Shown one piece after another: positions 47,416 to 57,170 of a stretch of DNA of 64,000 nt (the first letter of the stretch is position 1; the number at the start of each line of letters is the position of its first letter). Made by a program: the position numbers and the translations under genes. The notes beneath the pieces were generated by a model. The model had not been told where the DNA came from and ran no database searches. It was given only the letters and a program-made list of their open reading frames with translations. Source of the DNA: Bacteroidetes Order II. bacterium (GTDB lineage: Bacteria; Bacteroidota; Rhodothermia; Rhodothermales; UBA2364); the NCBI GenBank assembly GCA_016788705.1, contig JAEUSQ010000017.1, positions 1 to 64,000 of the forward strand, given 5' to 3'.

Positions 47416-48849
47416 ATGGCTCAGAACAAATACGACGTCGTGGTCATCGGATCGGGTCCGGGCGGCTACGAATGTGCCATCCGGGCTTCTCAATTAGGAC
47501 TTAAAACCGCCATTATCGAAAAGAACAAACTTGGCGGTGTTTGTCTGAATGTGGGCTGTATTCCCACCAAAGCCCTTTTAAAATCTGCCGAAGTATTGGA
47601 TTATACCAAACACATGGCTGATTTTGGCATTGAATTTTCGGGAACGATTGGGATTAACTTCCCGAAAGTGATTGCACGTAGCCGAGGAGTGGCAGACAAG
47701 ATGAACAAAGGCGTCGAGTTTCTGATGAAAAAGAACAAGATTGACGTTTTATATGGCCACGGAACCATCGAGGCTGTGGGAAAAGTATCTATTGCGCCCG
47801 CTGTCAACATGGATGGTAAAGAGCAAGGCACTGTTCAAGCCATAGAAGCAGCACACATCATCATTGCCACGGGTGCAAGAACCCGCATCCTGCCTAACCT
47901 TCCGATAGATGGGAAGAAAATTATCGGTTCCACGGAGGCCCTTATTCAAACCGAGCAACCCAAAAAATTGCTGATTGTGGGTGCAGGCGCCATTGGAGTG
48001 GAGTTTGCCTATTTTTACAACCAAATGGGAACCGAAGTTACCATTGTAGAAATGATGGATCGCCTTGTGCCCATTGAAGATGCCGAAGTGTCTAAAGAAC
48101 TAGAACGTAATTTCAAGAAGCAAGGAATTGGAATTCTAACCGGATCGGTGGTGGAGTCGGTGGATACCACCAGTGGTGCGGGCTGTAAAGTACACGTTAA
48201 AACGAAAAAAGGCGTAGAAGTTTTAGAGGTGGATCAGGTGCTTTCAGCGGTTGGGGTACAACCCAATACCGAAAATTTGGGCTTAGAAAAATTAGGCATT
48301 CAAATGGATCGAGGCTGGATTGTTGCCCGCCGCGACGACGCATCTTATGCCACAAATGTACCTGGTATTTATGCGATTGGCGACATCAATGGCCCGCCCT
48401 GGCTGGCACATGCGGCCTCGCACGAAGGGGTTTTGTGCGTAGAAAAGATTGCTGGCCATCATCCGGAAGCGTTTGATTACGGCAATGTTCCCGGCTGTAC
48501 CTATTGCCAGCCCCAAATCGCATCGGTTGGATTCACCGAAGCAAAGGCCAAAGAGGCCGGATACGAGGTAAAAGTAGGTAAATTCCCCTTTACCGCTTCT
48601 GGAAAAGCATCCGCCATTGGCCATAACGAAGGCTTTGTCAAAATTATTTTTGATGCCAAATACGGTGAAATCTTAGGCTGTCATATCATTGGGGTGGACG
48701 CTACCGAGATGATTGCCGAGATTGTTACCGCCCGCAAAGCAGAAGCGACCTATCATGAGGTTCAGGAAGCCGTTCATCCACATCCCACGCTTTCCGAAGC
48801 CATTATGGAAGCCGCACGCGCTGCATATGGCCACGCCATCAATATGTAA
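47416..48849 (+). CDS. lpdA: Dihydrolipoyl dehydrogenase
   Basis: Encodes 477 aa, standard for E3. FAD site GSGPGGYECA (12-21), redox-active disulfide Cys 43 and Cys 48 in GGVCLNVGCIPT, NAD site GAGAIGVEFA, FAD contact YAIGDINGPPWLAHAA, and C-terminal HPHPTLSE with the catalytic His-Glu pair. It reoxidises dihydrolipoamide in 2-oxoacid dehydrogenase and glycine cleavage complexes. It stands alone, closed by a strong terminator. Confidence 0.97.
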   Translation: MAQNKYDVVVIGSGPGGYECAIRASQLGLKTAIIEKNKLGGVCLNVGCIPTKALLKSAEVLDYTKHMADFGIEFSGTIGINFPKVIARSRGVADKMNKGVEFLMKKNKIDVLYGHGTIEAVGKVSIAPAVNMDGKEQGTVQAIEAAHIIIATGARTRILPNLPIDGKKIIGSTEALIQTEQPKKLLIVGAGAIGVEFAYFYNQMGTEVTIVEMMDRLVPIEDAEVSKELERNFKKQGIGILTGSVVESVDTTSGAGCKVHVKTKKGVEVLEVDQVLSAVGVQPNTENLGLEKLGIQMDRGWIVARRDDASYATNVPGIYAIGDINGPPWLAHAASHEGVLCVEKIAGHHPEAFDYGNVPGCTYCQPQIASVGFTEAKAKEAGYEVKVGKFPFTASGKASAIGHNEGFVKIIFDAKYGEILGCHIIGVDATEMIAEIVTARKAEATYHEVQEAVHPHPTLSEAIMEAARAAYGHAINM

Positions 48850-48866
48850 TGTAAAACAGCACAGCA

Positions 48867-48900
48867 AAAGCGTCATCTAACCTCTGATGACGCTTTTTTT
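48867..48900 (+). terminator. Rho-independent terminator of lpdA
   Basis: AAAGCGTCATC pairs with GATGACGCTTT across an 8-nt loop and is followed by a run of seven or more T. Confidence 0.85.
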
Positions 48901-49063
48901 CTCATGCAAACACAAGAATCGGGCAAAGTTCTCAAAAGGTGTTTGGTTTTTCGTACCTTTAAAATCTATGCCTCGCAATGGCTTGTGACTGCCCAAATCC
49001 CTCCGTTGCTCAGCCTCTCAACAGCCCACACACAAAGGAGTCCATCCATAATTTTACAACATC

Positions 49064-49375
49064 ATGCAACGAACCATCCGAATCCTGCTTTTATCGCTTC
49101 TACCGCTGCTCTTCCTTCAAGGATGCAAAACCACGCAGTATGTTGGGATGTTGGAAGTGGTTGGAAATGAACCGTTTTCTGAATGGATTTTACGGACCGA
49201 AGAAGGCAATCTGATTCAACTATTGGTGGATGAAACCGCACGCCCAACCGTACAAATGTATCACGGTCAATTGGTGCGTGTTCGGGGTCAAAAAGGGAAA
49301 GGTATTTTGTTTCAGAAGCCCGTCACCACCCTACGGCTGAAATGTGGCAAAAAAGATCGGAGCACTCCAGAATAA
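49064..49375 (+). CDS. Small lipoprotein
   Basis: Encodes 103 aa with lipobox LQGC (Cys 21). The mature part (YVGMLEVVGNEPFSEWILR, then LVRVRGQKGKGILF) looks like a small OB-like or beta-barrel fold. No family is recognised. It is followed after 65 bp by the nucleoside transporter gene. Confidence 0.7.
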   Translation: MQRTIRILLLSLLPLLFLQGCKTTQYVGMLEVVGNEPFSEWILRTEEGNLIQLLVDETARPTVQMYHGQLVRVRGQKGKGILFQKPVTTLRLKCGKKDRSTPE

Positions 49376-49440
49376 ATCCCGTGGTTCCTTTGTATATTGC
49401 GCCTCCACCGTTTTTCCATTAACCTGAACCCTGCAATTTT

Positions 49441-50751
49441 ATGGATTTTGCAATGCACCTTTTGCGCGGGCTGCTTGGTGTGGCCACCATTCTCGCGATT
49501 GGATACACCTTTTCCTCGAACCGCAAAGCCATTAATTGGCGCTTGGTGGGAATTGGCATAGGGTTACAATTGGCCTTGGCCATTCTGATCATCAAAAGAA
49601 CACCCGTCTATTATTTCTTTGAATTAGTCGGACAAATGTTCACGCGGTTGTTGTCTTATACGGCGTCTGGTGCCGAATTTGTCTTCGGACCACTCTCAAA
49701 AGCGGATGGTATCGGGTTTATTTTTGCCTTTCAAATCTTACCAACCATCATCTTTATTGCTTCGCTAATGGCCGTTCTATATTACTTGGGTCTTATGCAA
49801 CCTGTGGTAAAAGGGATCGGATGGTTTATGGCCAAAGTGATGCGAATATCCGGCGCAGAGTCACTCGCAACGGCCTCGAACATCTTTGTAGGACAGACCG
49901 AGGCCCCGTTGATTATCCGTCCGTATGTGGCGGGCATGACACGTTCCGAGTTACTAACTTTGATGACGGGTGGAATGGCTACCCTTGCTGGTGGCGTATT
50001 GGCGGCTTATGTGGGCATGTTGGGCGGTGATACCCCTGCCGAGCAAACCAAATTTGCGGTCCACCTGCTCTCGGCTTCTATGATGAATGCCCCAGCAGCC
50101 ATTCTTTTCTCCAAAATGCTCATTCCAGAAACAGAGACCCCACTAACAGGTGCAAATTTTAAGCCAGAAATGGCCAAAAATGCCGAGAGCGTGATCGAAG
50201 CAGCGGCTGGTGGGGCTGCAGATGGTCTCAAATTGGCCGCAAATGTGGCAGGGATGCTACTGGCATTTATTGCTCTTATTGCTATGGCCAATGAACTGCT
50301 TGGCTGGTTGGGTGCTCCTACTTTTGGAACCTTTCAATTGTACAACCTAAATGCTTGGATCAAGAACGTTTCTTGGGGTAGTTTTGATGCTCTTTCCATG
50401 CAGTCTGTACTGGGATTCCTCTTTGCGCCTTTCGCTTGGTTGATGGGCGTGGAGTCAAGGGATATTTTACAGTTTGGTCGGCTACTGGGCGAGAAGATTA
50501 TCCTTAATGAGTTCGTGGCCTATTCTTCTTTGGTCGGGATTAAGGCCCAAATGACCGAACGATCAATCCTTATGGCTACCTATGCCCTCTGTGGTTTTGC
50601 CAACATCTCTTCCATTGCCATTCAGATTGGCGGGATTGGTGGACTTGCCCCCGAACGCCGTTCCGAGATTGCGAATCTGGGGTTCCGGGCCGTCTTGGCG
50701 GGTGCAATGGCCACGTGTCTTTCGGCAACCGTCGCTGGAATTCTGTTCTAA
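49441..50751 (+). CDS. Concentrative nucleoside transporter (NupC family)
   Basis: Encodes 436 aa. The CNT signature is clear: gate N FAFQILPTIIFIASLMAVL, ASNIFVGQTEAPLIIRPY (substrate and Na+/H+ binding QTEAP), a central repeat VIEAAAGGAADGLKLA, and GEKIILNEFVAYSSL near the second half. About eight membrane helices. It imports nucleosides by ion symport. Which nucleoside and ion cannot be read from the sequence. Confidence 0.95.
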   Translation: MDFAMHLLRGLLGVATILAIGYTFSSNRKAINWRLVGIGIGLQLALAILIIKRTPVYYFFELVGQMFTRLLSYTASGAEFVFGPLSKADGIGFIFAFQILPTIIFIASLMAVLYYLGLMQPVVKGIGWFMAKVMRISGAESLATASNIFVGQTEAPLIIRPYVAGMTRSELLTLMTGGMATLAGGVLAAYVGMLGGDTPAEQTKFAVHLLSASMMNAPAAILFSKMLIPETETPLTGANFKPEMAKNAESVIEAAAGGAADGLKLAANVAGMLLAFIALIAMANELLGWLGAPTFGTFQLYNLNAWIKNVSWGSFDALSMQSVLGFLFAPFAWLMGVESRDILQFGRLLGEKIILNEFVAYSSLVGIKAQMTERSILMATYALCGFANISSIAIQIGGIGGLAPERRSEIANLGFRAVLAGAMATCLSATVAGILF

Positions 50752-50819
50752 TGCATGATTTTTGAAGGGGCGGTACTGCATATATAAGGATCGCCTCTTT
50801 TAATGAAACACTTTTAAAA

Positions 50820-51815
50820 ATGGGTGCAGAAAAAGTCTTGGTGACCGGTGCGACGGGTTTTCTTGGCTCAGAATTGGTACGCCAATTACTCGCACAAGGG
50901 CAATCGGTCCGGGTTTTGGCACGTAAATCTGCTAAATTTGATCTCTTGAACGAGGTTGCTGGGCAATTTGAGATTGCAACCGGAGACGTTACTGATCCAC
51001 TCTCGGTGCGGGATGCCTTGAAGGACATCCAAACTGTGTATCATGCAGCCGCTTTTGTGAGTTTTGGAGGGCAAAAAGATGCCGAAAAACTCCGTGAGGT
51101 GAATGTGCTAGGAACCGCCAATGTGGTTAATAGTGCCCTCGACCAGCGGGTAAAACGTTTGGTACTTACATCCAGCATGGCGGCTTTTGGCCGCCCGGCT
51201 AATCAAAGCGAGGAAATAACGGAAGACCTGCTATGGATGCCTTCCAAGCTTAACACCCGATATGCCCTTTCTAAATACGACGCAGAATTGGAGGTCTATC
51301 GGGGAATTGCCGAAGGCTTGGACGCTGTTATCGTAAATCCAGCCCTTATTTTTGGGATTGGGCGCCTAGGCGAGGGAACCATGAAAATTGTGCATCAGGT
51401 TAAAAGTGGCAAATTGCCCGCTGTTCCTTGGGGTGCAACGAATGTGGTGGATGTACGTGACGTGGCTGCCGGACACCTTTTGGCCCGTCAACACGGCAAA
51501 ACTGGCGAGCGCTATTTCTTGGGCGGCGAAAACCTGATGTGGAACGAAATTGTGGCCCACCTAGCAACAGCTTTTGGCGTTAAAGCCCCCACACGTAGGC
51601 TTCACCCTACCCTTTCTCTGATTGCCGCCACCATCACCGAGACCATTGGAACCCTAACAGGCACACAGCCCTTACTCACACGCGAAAGTGCCCGCGCCTC
51701 TATTGGCACATACCGATACAGCACCCAGAAAGCAGAAACCGCCTTGGGGTATCTTGCACGGCCTTTTGCCGAAACCGCTGCCTTTCTCGCCGAAAATTGG
51801 CCACCAAAACCTTAG
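50820..51815 (+). CDS. NAD-dependent epimerase/dehydratase (extended SDR)
   Basis: Encodes 331 aa. Rossmann motif TGATGFLGSELVRQLLAQG (7-25), the acidic residue downstream for NAD(P) selection is unclear, active-site SSMAAFG and YALSKYDAE (the YxxxK pair). The C-terminal substrate domain includes RLHPTLSLIAATITETIGT. Likely a dihydroflavonol reductase-like or sugar/hydroxysteroid-type enzyme; the substrate is unknown. It ends 9 bp before the converging rof stop. Confidence 0.88.
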   Translation: MGAEKVLVTGATGFLGSELVRQLLAQGQSVRVLARKSAKFDLLNEVAGQFEIATGDVTDPLSVRDALKDIQTVYHAAAFVSFGGQKDAEKLREVNVLGTANVVNSALDQRVKRLVLTSSMAAFGRPANQSEEITEDLLWMPSKLNTRYALSKYDAELEVYRGIAEGLDAVIVNPALIFGIGRLGEGTMKIVHQVKSGKLPAVPWGATNVVDVRDVAAGHLLARQHGKTGERYFLGGENLMWNEIVAHLATAFGVKAPTRRLHPTLSLIAATITETIGTLTGTQPLLTRESARASIGTYRYSTQKAETALGYLARPFAETAAFLAENWPPKP

Positions 51816-51817
51816 TG

Positions 51818-51837
51818 ACCCCTTTCATCGAAAGGGT
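51818..51837. terminator. Small hairpin at convergent gene ends
   Basis: ACCCCTTT can pair with AAAGGGT across a short loop; it overlaps the last codons of rof. No T tract is seen, so its role is uncertain. Confidence 0.3.
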
Positions 51838-52061
51838 ATTGCGTCCACCATGTACAAGGCATCCAGCCGAATTACCTCTCCGGTATCGGTACCTAAGTAC
51901 TCGGCCTCGGCCTCCGAGAACAGGTCGGTGATGCAGGCATGAAGGACTACAGGCGATTCGTTTTCGAGGAAAACCAGATCTACGCTCTTACCCCGCACTG
52001 CCAAATGTTCTAATTGATCGTATAGCCCACAAGCAAGGGGCTGATATGGATTATCGTTCAC
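51825..52061 (-). CDS. rof: Rho-binding antiterminator (Rof)
   Basis: Encodes 78 aa from a GTG at 52061. Longer readings overlap recX, and this GTG gives the standard Rof opening, YQPLACGLYDQLEHLAVRG. The rest matches too (VLHACITDLFSEAEAEYL, then EVIRLDALYMV). Rof binds the Rho hexamer and inhibits Rho-dependent termination. It lies 31 bp after recX in the same orientation. Confidence 0.85.
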   Translation of the reverse strand: MNDNPYQPLACGLYDQLEHLAVRGKSVDLVFLENESPVVLHACITDLFSEAEAEYLGTDTGEVIRLDALYMVDAIPFR

Positions 52062-52092
52062 AGGTTTGCCGACTACGTGTTTGGTTTGTATG

Positions 52093-52746
52093 CTATATGT
52101 TTGGTTCTTCGTCTTCCGGAGGCCCTTCTCGGAGAATTTTTCCCGCAATATGGGCATCGTACCCACGGCGGATCAAAAAATCAAACAAGCGTTTACGACG
52201 TTTTTGCTTATCGGGTTCGCGCATCGTTTTTTTCCACTGCTTGCGCGCCAATGCGCACGCGGCCTCCAGCGACTCGTCTGGTTGGAGCATTTTTTGAAGG
52301 GCCTCTTCAATCACCTCCCGACGAACCCCTTTTTTCAGTAAGTCCATCCGGATTCGGGCTGCGCCATGCTTTTTGAGGCGGCTTCTCTCTGTCACAAATT
52401 GTTGGGCATAAGTGGCGTCATTGAGAAACCCCCGTTCCTCCAACTGAGCAACAATCTGATTTGCGGCGTCTTCCGGAAACCCTTTTCCCAAGATTTTTTT
52501 TCGTAAGCCAGCAGTGGTTTGTGCCCGCATGTTTAACAATCGGAAGGCATATGCGCGGGCCGCCAAAAAACCATCTTCATCCTGTAACTGTGCTATTTCT
52601 GCACCAGAAAGCACTTTTCCTTTCCGTAGCCCATGTTTCAATACGGTCTCTTTGTAAAGACCTAATGCAAATTCACCCTCAATAAACACCGAAACACGTT
52701 CTGTATTCTTCTTTTGCAAAACCAAGCGGGTGATTTCTCCAGGCAT
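52093..52746 (-). CDS. recX: Regulatory protein RecX
   Basis: Encodes 217 aa, in the upper part of the family size range. Three-helix repeats are clear: YAFRLLNMRAQTTAGLRKKI (about 50-70), GFLNDATYAQQFVTERSRLK (about 108-127) and the end FDFLIRRGYD. RecX modulates RecA filament assembly. No recA is in the window. Confidence 0.93.
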   Translation of the reverse strand: MPGEITRLVLQKKNTERVSVFIEGEFALGLYKETVLKHGLRKGKVLSGAEIAQLQDEDGFLAARAYAFRLLNMRAQTTAGLRKKILGKGFPEDAANQIVAQLEERGFLNDATYAQQFVTERSRLKKHGAARIRMDLLKKGVRREVIEEALQKMLQPDESLEAACALARKQWKKTMREPDKQKRRKRLFDFLIRRGYDAHIAGKILREGPPEDEEPNI

Positions 52747-53311
52747 AGGACCGTTTGTATGAGCGTTTTCTCGTTCAAGGGGTAATAGACCTCCATAAGA
52801 TAAGCCATTTTACTTCCGACGTATAGCTTCAATGCTCCTTTTTGCGGCTATGTACGTTCTTGGATAGGTACAAACACCCCGTGCATAAGGCACTATACAA
52901 CTAACACAGCAATAGTATTTCAACTGCATCAAGCAGCTGAAATATAAGCCCTACGCTACCCATTTTTCCCATCGCCTCCGAGCAGGGACTGTTCCCCACA
53001 ATATCCGAGAAAAATCTATGGATGGAATAAAATGGTTCAAAAACACATTCTGTATTGAGCAATTCATTTTGCATCCGTTCCATGCAAACAGCCTCGTTTA
53101 GCGCACCAAATCTACAACATAGATCACCAAAGAGCACACCTCCTAAACACGCTCAATGACTTAGGAGCTATAAAAACCAAATAAGTTCTTATGGTTAAAC
53201 AAACTTCGATACGAAAAACGGCATTATTGTCGCCCCAATGCGTGTACGACCTGTTTTTCCCGACAAAGAATATGTATTTTTCAAACTTCTTTTCACCCAA
53301 ATCCTAAATCA
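52747..53311. other. Non-coding intergenic region
   Basis: 565 bp between recX and the S9 peptidase. A minus-strand frame of 78 codons (52901-53137) exists but shows no signal peptide, family motif or coding-like composition, so it is not called. It likely holds the promoter of the peptidase gene. Confidence 0.55.
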
Positions 53312-55258
53312 ATGAAATCCAGAATATTACTGCTTTGGAGTTTGTTTTGGGTTGCGTCTTTCTTACAGGCACAACCTTCAAGCATCATACGTCCTGGAGA
53401 CAACCTTATTGTAGAAGGTGTTCCCGAAATCCCTGCCTCGCTCGCCACCGAAGTTCGGCGTTATACCGAAAGCCGCTCTGCCGGATTTTCGGCTTGGCAT
53501 CCCACTAAAAAGGAAATGCTGATCAGTACCCGATTTGGCAATACCAACCAATTGCACCGCATTGCTACGCCTTTAGGGGCACGGACACAAATCACGTTTT
53601 TTGATGAACCCGTGGGGGGTGCAAGCTATGAACCCAAAACGGGAAAGTATTTTCTTTTCACCAAAGATGTCGGCGGGAATGAATTTGGACAAATTTATCG
53701 CTACGATGTCGCCGATGGTCGGGTGACGATGCTCACAGACGGTGGAAGGTCGCAAAACGGCGGCATGGTGTGGAGTCCGACGGGAGACAAAATTGTGTAT
53801 GGTTCCACCCGTCGGAATGGGGGCGACCGCGATGTATATATGATGGATCCGATGAATCCGGCCTCCGACAAACGGATTTTGGAAGTTACCGGTGGTGGGT
53901 GGGGCGTGGCCGATTGGAGTCCGGACGGCAAATCCTTATTACTGAGTGAGTATATCTCGGTCAATGAAAGCCATTTATGGTTGGTGGATGTGGCTACTGG
54001 GCAAAAACGCGAACTCACACCACGTTCGGAAAAGGGCATTTCGTATGGCGGAGTGGCTTTTAGTAAAGATGGAAAAGGGGTTTTTCTGACTACCGACAAG
54101 GATTACGACTTTCAGCGTCTGGCATATATGGACTTGACCACCAAAGAAATAACGTATCTCACCAAAGGATTAAAATGGGATGTATCAGGGTTCGATCTCT
54201 CGCACGATGGCAAAAAGCTGGCTTTTGTAACCAACGAAGCGGGGGTTTTTAAGCTTTACCTTCTGCAAACCGCAAACCGTTCCTACAAACCCATTACTGG
54301 TATTCCTGTGGGCATTATTGGCGGCTTGAGTTGGCATCGAAACAATACCGATTTGGCCATAAGCCTGAATTCTGCACGCTCTACCTCGGATGTCTATTCC
54401 TTGAATACCACAACCAGCAAGCTCACACGCTGGACCGAAAGTGAGCTGGGTGGCCTGGTGGCTACCGATCTTTCCGAGCCGTCCCTGATCAAATGGAAAA
54501 GTTTTGACGGCTTAGAAATTTCCGGTTTTTATTACAAACCATCCGCCCGCTTTACCGGAAAACGACCCGTAATTATCAATATTCATGGCGGGCCGGAAGG
54601 CCAATCTTTTCCTTCATTTTTAGGGAGGAATAATTATTTCCTGAATGAAATGGGCATCACCATTATTTATCCAAACGTAAGAGGATCAACAGGTTATGGC
54701 AAGAACTTTGTCCAACTGGATAATGGACTAAAACGGAAAGACTCGGTGAAAGACATTGGGGCGCTTTTGGATTGGATCGCCACTCAGCCGGACTTAGACA
54801 AAGACCGTGTTATGGTGACAGGCGGAAGTTATGGCGGATATATGACGCTCGCTGTTGCCGTAGATTATAACGACCGAATCCGTTGTGCGCTCGATGTGGT
54901 GGGGATTTCGCACTTCAGAACCTTCCTCCAAAACACCGAAAGCTACCGCCGAGACCTCCGACGCGCCGAGTATGGCGATGAACGAGACCCTGCCATTGCC
55001 GCGTTTTTCGAGGAAATGGCCCCGCTGAACAACGCCGGAAAAATCACCAAGCCGCTTTTTGTGGTACAAGGTGGAAACGACCCACGCGTGCCACGCACCG
55101 AAGCGACACAAATGGTACAAACCGTCCGCAAAAATAATAGCCCCGTTTGGTACCTCGAAGCCAAAGATGAAGGACATGGCTTCCGAAAAAAGAACAATGT
55201 GGACTTTCAGTTCTATTCCACCATCCAGTTTATTCGACAGTATTTAACAAATGAATGA
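53312..55258 (+). CDS. S9-family serine peptidase (prolyl-oligopeptidase-like)
   Basis: Encodes 648 aa. Signal peptide ends FLQAQ (residue 21), so the enzyme is exported. A beta-propeller of WD40/PD40-like repeats (about 45-380; SPTGDKIVYGSTRRNGGDRD, SPDGKSLLLS, SKDGKGVFL) precedes the alpha/beta-hydrolase domain. Catalytic triad: Ser 506 in GGSYGGYM, Asp 590 in GGNDPRVP and His 622 in EGHGF. It probably degrades peptides outside the cytoplasm. It is convergent with the LytTR operon. Confidence 0.94.
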   Translation: MKSRILLLWSLFWVASFLQAQPSSIIRPGDNLIVEGVPEIPASLATEVRRYTESRSAGFSAWHPTKKEMLISTRFGNTNQLHRIATPLGARTQITFFDEPVGGASYEPKTGKYFLFTKDVGGNEFGQIYRYDVADGRVTMLTDGGRSQNGGMVWSPTGDKIVYGSTRRNGGDRDVYMMDPMNPASDKRILEVTGGGWGVADWSPDGKSLLLSEYISVNESHLWLVDVATGQKRELTPRSEKGISYGGVAFSKDGKGVFLTTDKDYDFQRLAYMDLTTKEITYLTKGLKWDVSGFDLSHDGKKLAFVTNEAGVFKLYLLQTANRSYKPITGIPVGIIGGLSWHRNNTDLAISLNSARSTSDVYSLNTTTSKLTRWTESELGGLVATDLSEPSLIKWKSFDGLEISGFYYKPSARFTGKRPVIINIHGGPEGQSFPSFLGRNNYFLNEMGITIIYPNVRGSTGYGKNFVQLDNGLKRKDSVKDIGALLDWIATQPDLDKDRVMVTGGSYGGYMTLAVAVDYNDRIRCALDVVGISHFRTFLQNTESYRRDLRRAEYGDERDPAIAAFFEEMAPLNNAGKITKPLFVVQGGNDPRVPRTEATQMVQTVRKNNSPVWYLEAKDEGHGFRKKNNVDFQFYSTIQFIRQYLTNE

Positions 55259-55284
55259 ATAAATATAATAATTAAATAAGCTGT

Positions 55285-55320
55285 AAAAGCGAAATCTACT
55301 TATGTAGATTTCGCTTTTTT
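55285..55320. terminator. Strong bidirectional terminator
   Basis: AAAAGCGAAATCTAC pairs perfectly with GTAGATTTCGCTTTT across a 4-nt loop, with T tracts on both strands. It serves the S9 peptidase gene on the plus strand and the LytTR operon on the minus strand. Confidence 0.85.
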
Positions 55321-55369
55321 ATAACTGTTTCCGCAATTTAACTTCATTTTAAAAAAGCATTTTAAAAAG

Positions 55370-56074
55370 TTATTTATTATCCCTAATAACTTTTGTTAAG
55401 TTATCGCGATATGTACTCCCTACCGGCAGGCTTTTCATACCAATTTTTAACATTTTTTTTTCAACCATAGATATCTTCTTTACATTAACCAAATATGATT
55501 TATGAATTCGAATGAAATGTCTTTCTGCTAATAATTCTTCAAGGGATTTCAGGGCGTTTAAGGAAATAACTTGTTCTCCATTTTCAAGGTGATACATTAC
55601 ATATTCCCTTAAACCCTCTATGTAAAGAATATCATTATATTTAATCTTAACAGTTTTATAACCAGATTTTACCCAAAACAAATCATCTTCTACTGGTACA
55701 CGTCCATTGACCTTATTACCCATACGTTCCTTTGCTCTAGTTATAGCCATCAAGAAACGGTCGTAGCTAAAGGGTTTCAACAAATAATCAACAACCCCTA
55801 AATCAAACCCCTCTATCGCAAATTGGTTATATGCAGTTGTTAAAATTGTGTAAGGTTTTATATTTAAATTTCTATACAAATCTAAGCCACTCATTTCAGG
55901 AAGATTAATATCCAGAAACACGATATCTGGTTGATTCTTTTGCAAATATGTCAATGCTAAATCGGCATTTGAGAACATAGATAGCAAGGTTAAACCTTGC
56001 GTTATTTCAATATATTTAATCAAAAGTTGTGTAGCAGGGAATTCATCTTCAATGATGACACAAGTTGCATTCAT
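55370..56074 (-). CDS. LytTR response regulator (AlgR/AgrA-type), second of two
   Basis: Encodes 234 aa. The receiver has phospho-acceptor Asp 55 (FLDINLPE) and Lys in LLKPFSY. The C-terminal LytTR DNA-binding domain is at about 130-234 (DILYIEGLREYVMYHLENGE, then LLAERHFIRIHKSYLVN). Its ATG overlaps the LytS-type kinase stop by 4 nt, so they are a pair. It closes the peptide-receptor operon. Likely target: the direct repeats upstream of the peptide genes, an inference. Confidence 0.93.
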   Translation of the reverse strand: MNATCVIIEDEFPATQLLIKYIEITQGLTLLSMFSNADLALTYLQKNQPDIVFLDINLPEMSGLDLYRNLNIKPYTILTTAYNQFAIEGFDLGVVDYLLKPFSYDRFLMAITRAKERMGNKVNGRVPVEDDLFWVKSGYKTVKIKYNDILYIEGLREYVMYHLENGEQVISLNALKSLEELLAERHFIRIHKSYLVNVKKISMVEKKMLKIGMKSLPVGSTYRDNLTKVIRDNK

Positions 56075-57159
56075 ATATTTATAGAGAATGAAAGTTTTGC
56101 ATGAAACAAGGCGTTATTGTTATTATCTAACGAGAGAACATATCTACCTGGGAATAACAATTCAAGTCGTTTTCGTAAATTATCCAGGCCTACTCCTGAA
56201 GAATTGGTACTCTTTGATCGCCCTATAAAATTTTCAGTTGTTACCTCAACTTGTCCATTCTGTTCTTTTATCTCTATTTTAAAAAAAGGGCTCTTAACAC
56301 CAGCCGTCCCGTGTATAAACATATTTTCGATGAGCGGTAGTATAAGCAATGGTGGAACCATCAAACCTGCTGAAGTTGTATTTACAGTAAAATCAAAATT
56401 TGAATAATCATATTTAACAAGCTGCAATGCACAAAATTTTTTCAGAAAATCAATATCTTTTTCCAAAGTTATCAAACTAGTATTCGATTCATATAATATA
56501 TAACGCATTAAATCAGATAGTTGAAGAATTAATTGAGGTGCACGAGAATCTCCAACAAAAGAGAACGAATATATATTGTTTAGAGCATTAAAGAAGAAAT
56601 GTGGATTTAATTGTGTTCTTAACAAAGACAATGATTGTATATTCTGTTCATTTGATACAAGCACTTTATTGATAAAAACTGCCATCATATCATAAAAAAA
56701 AGTTATCAAAACAGTAATCAATATTGTAATAAATCTTAACAAGATATAACGATTAGAATAAAAATAATCAACAATATCTAATGAAAATTTTTTTGCAATA
56801 TAACTATTTATACTAACTAATAAAGACAGTGAAACACATAATAGAATAATTACCCCAAGAACATACAATATTAATGACTTATGTTTATAATAATATTTAG
56901 AAAACAATACTAGACTATTAACAACTCCTGCTAAAATAGCAATTGTGTATGTCACAAATGACAATAAAATAACTGCATAAATAGAAATATTTAATAAACT
57001 ATAATCTATAATTGTAATAACCACAAGCATACATGTTGTAGAAATTATTACATTTTTCAACAAAACAAAATTATTATCTTTAGGGAATATTATTTTCCCC
57101 CATAATGCCATACAATCTTTTTCAAACAAAAGATTTATTAATCTTTTTTTAAGATTCAT
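56071..57159 (-). CDS. LytS/YehU-type sensor histidine kinase
   Basis: Encodes 362 aa. Four membrane helices fill about residues 33-162. The His_kinase (PF06580) box follows: LRTQLNPHFFFNALNNIYSF, with His 187 the phospho-acceptor. The HATPase has an N-box and SGVGLDNLRKRLELLF. The DNA for the membrane part (56700-57150) is far richer in A/T than the neighbours, partly from Ile/Phe/Asn codons. It lies 11 nt after the DUF4249 gene, in line with a receptor-linked sensing role. Confidence 0.9.
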   Translation of the reverse strand: MNLKKRLINLLFEKDCMALWGKIIFPKDNNFVLLKNVIISTTCMLVVITIIDYSLLNISIYAVILLSFVTYTIAILAGVVNSLVLFSKYYYKHKSLILYVLGVIILLCVSLSLLVSINSYIAKKFSLDIVDYFYSNRYILLRFITILITVLITFFYDMMAVFINKVLVSNEQNIQSLSLLRTQLNPHFFFNALNNIYSFSFVGDSRAPQLILQLSDLMRYILYESNTSLITLEKDIDFLKKFCALQLVKYDYSNFDFTVNTTSAGLMVPPLLILPLIENMFIHGTAGVKSPFFKIEIKEQNGQVEVTTENFIGRSKSTNSSGVGLDNLRKRLELLFPGRYVLSLDNNNNALFHAKLSFSINI

Positions 57160-57170
57160 AATCTGATTTA

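Noticed and set aside
52901-53137. 78-codon minus-strand frame before the S9 peptidase
   Set aside because: Composition and lack of any motif do not support a gene.
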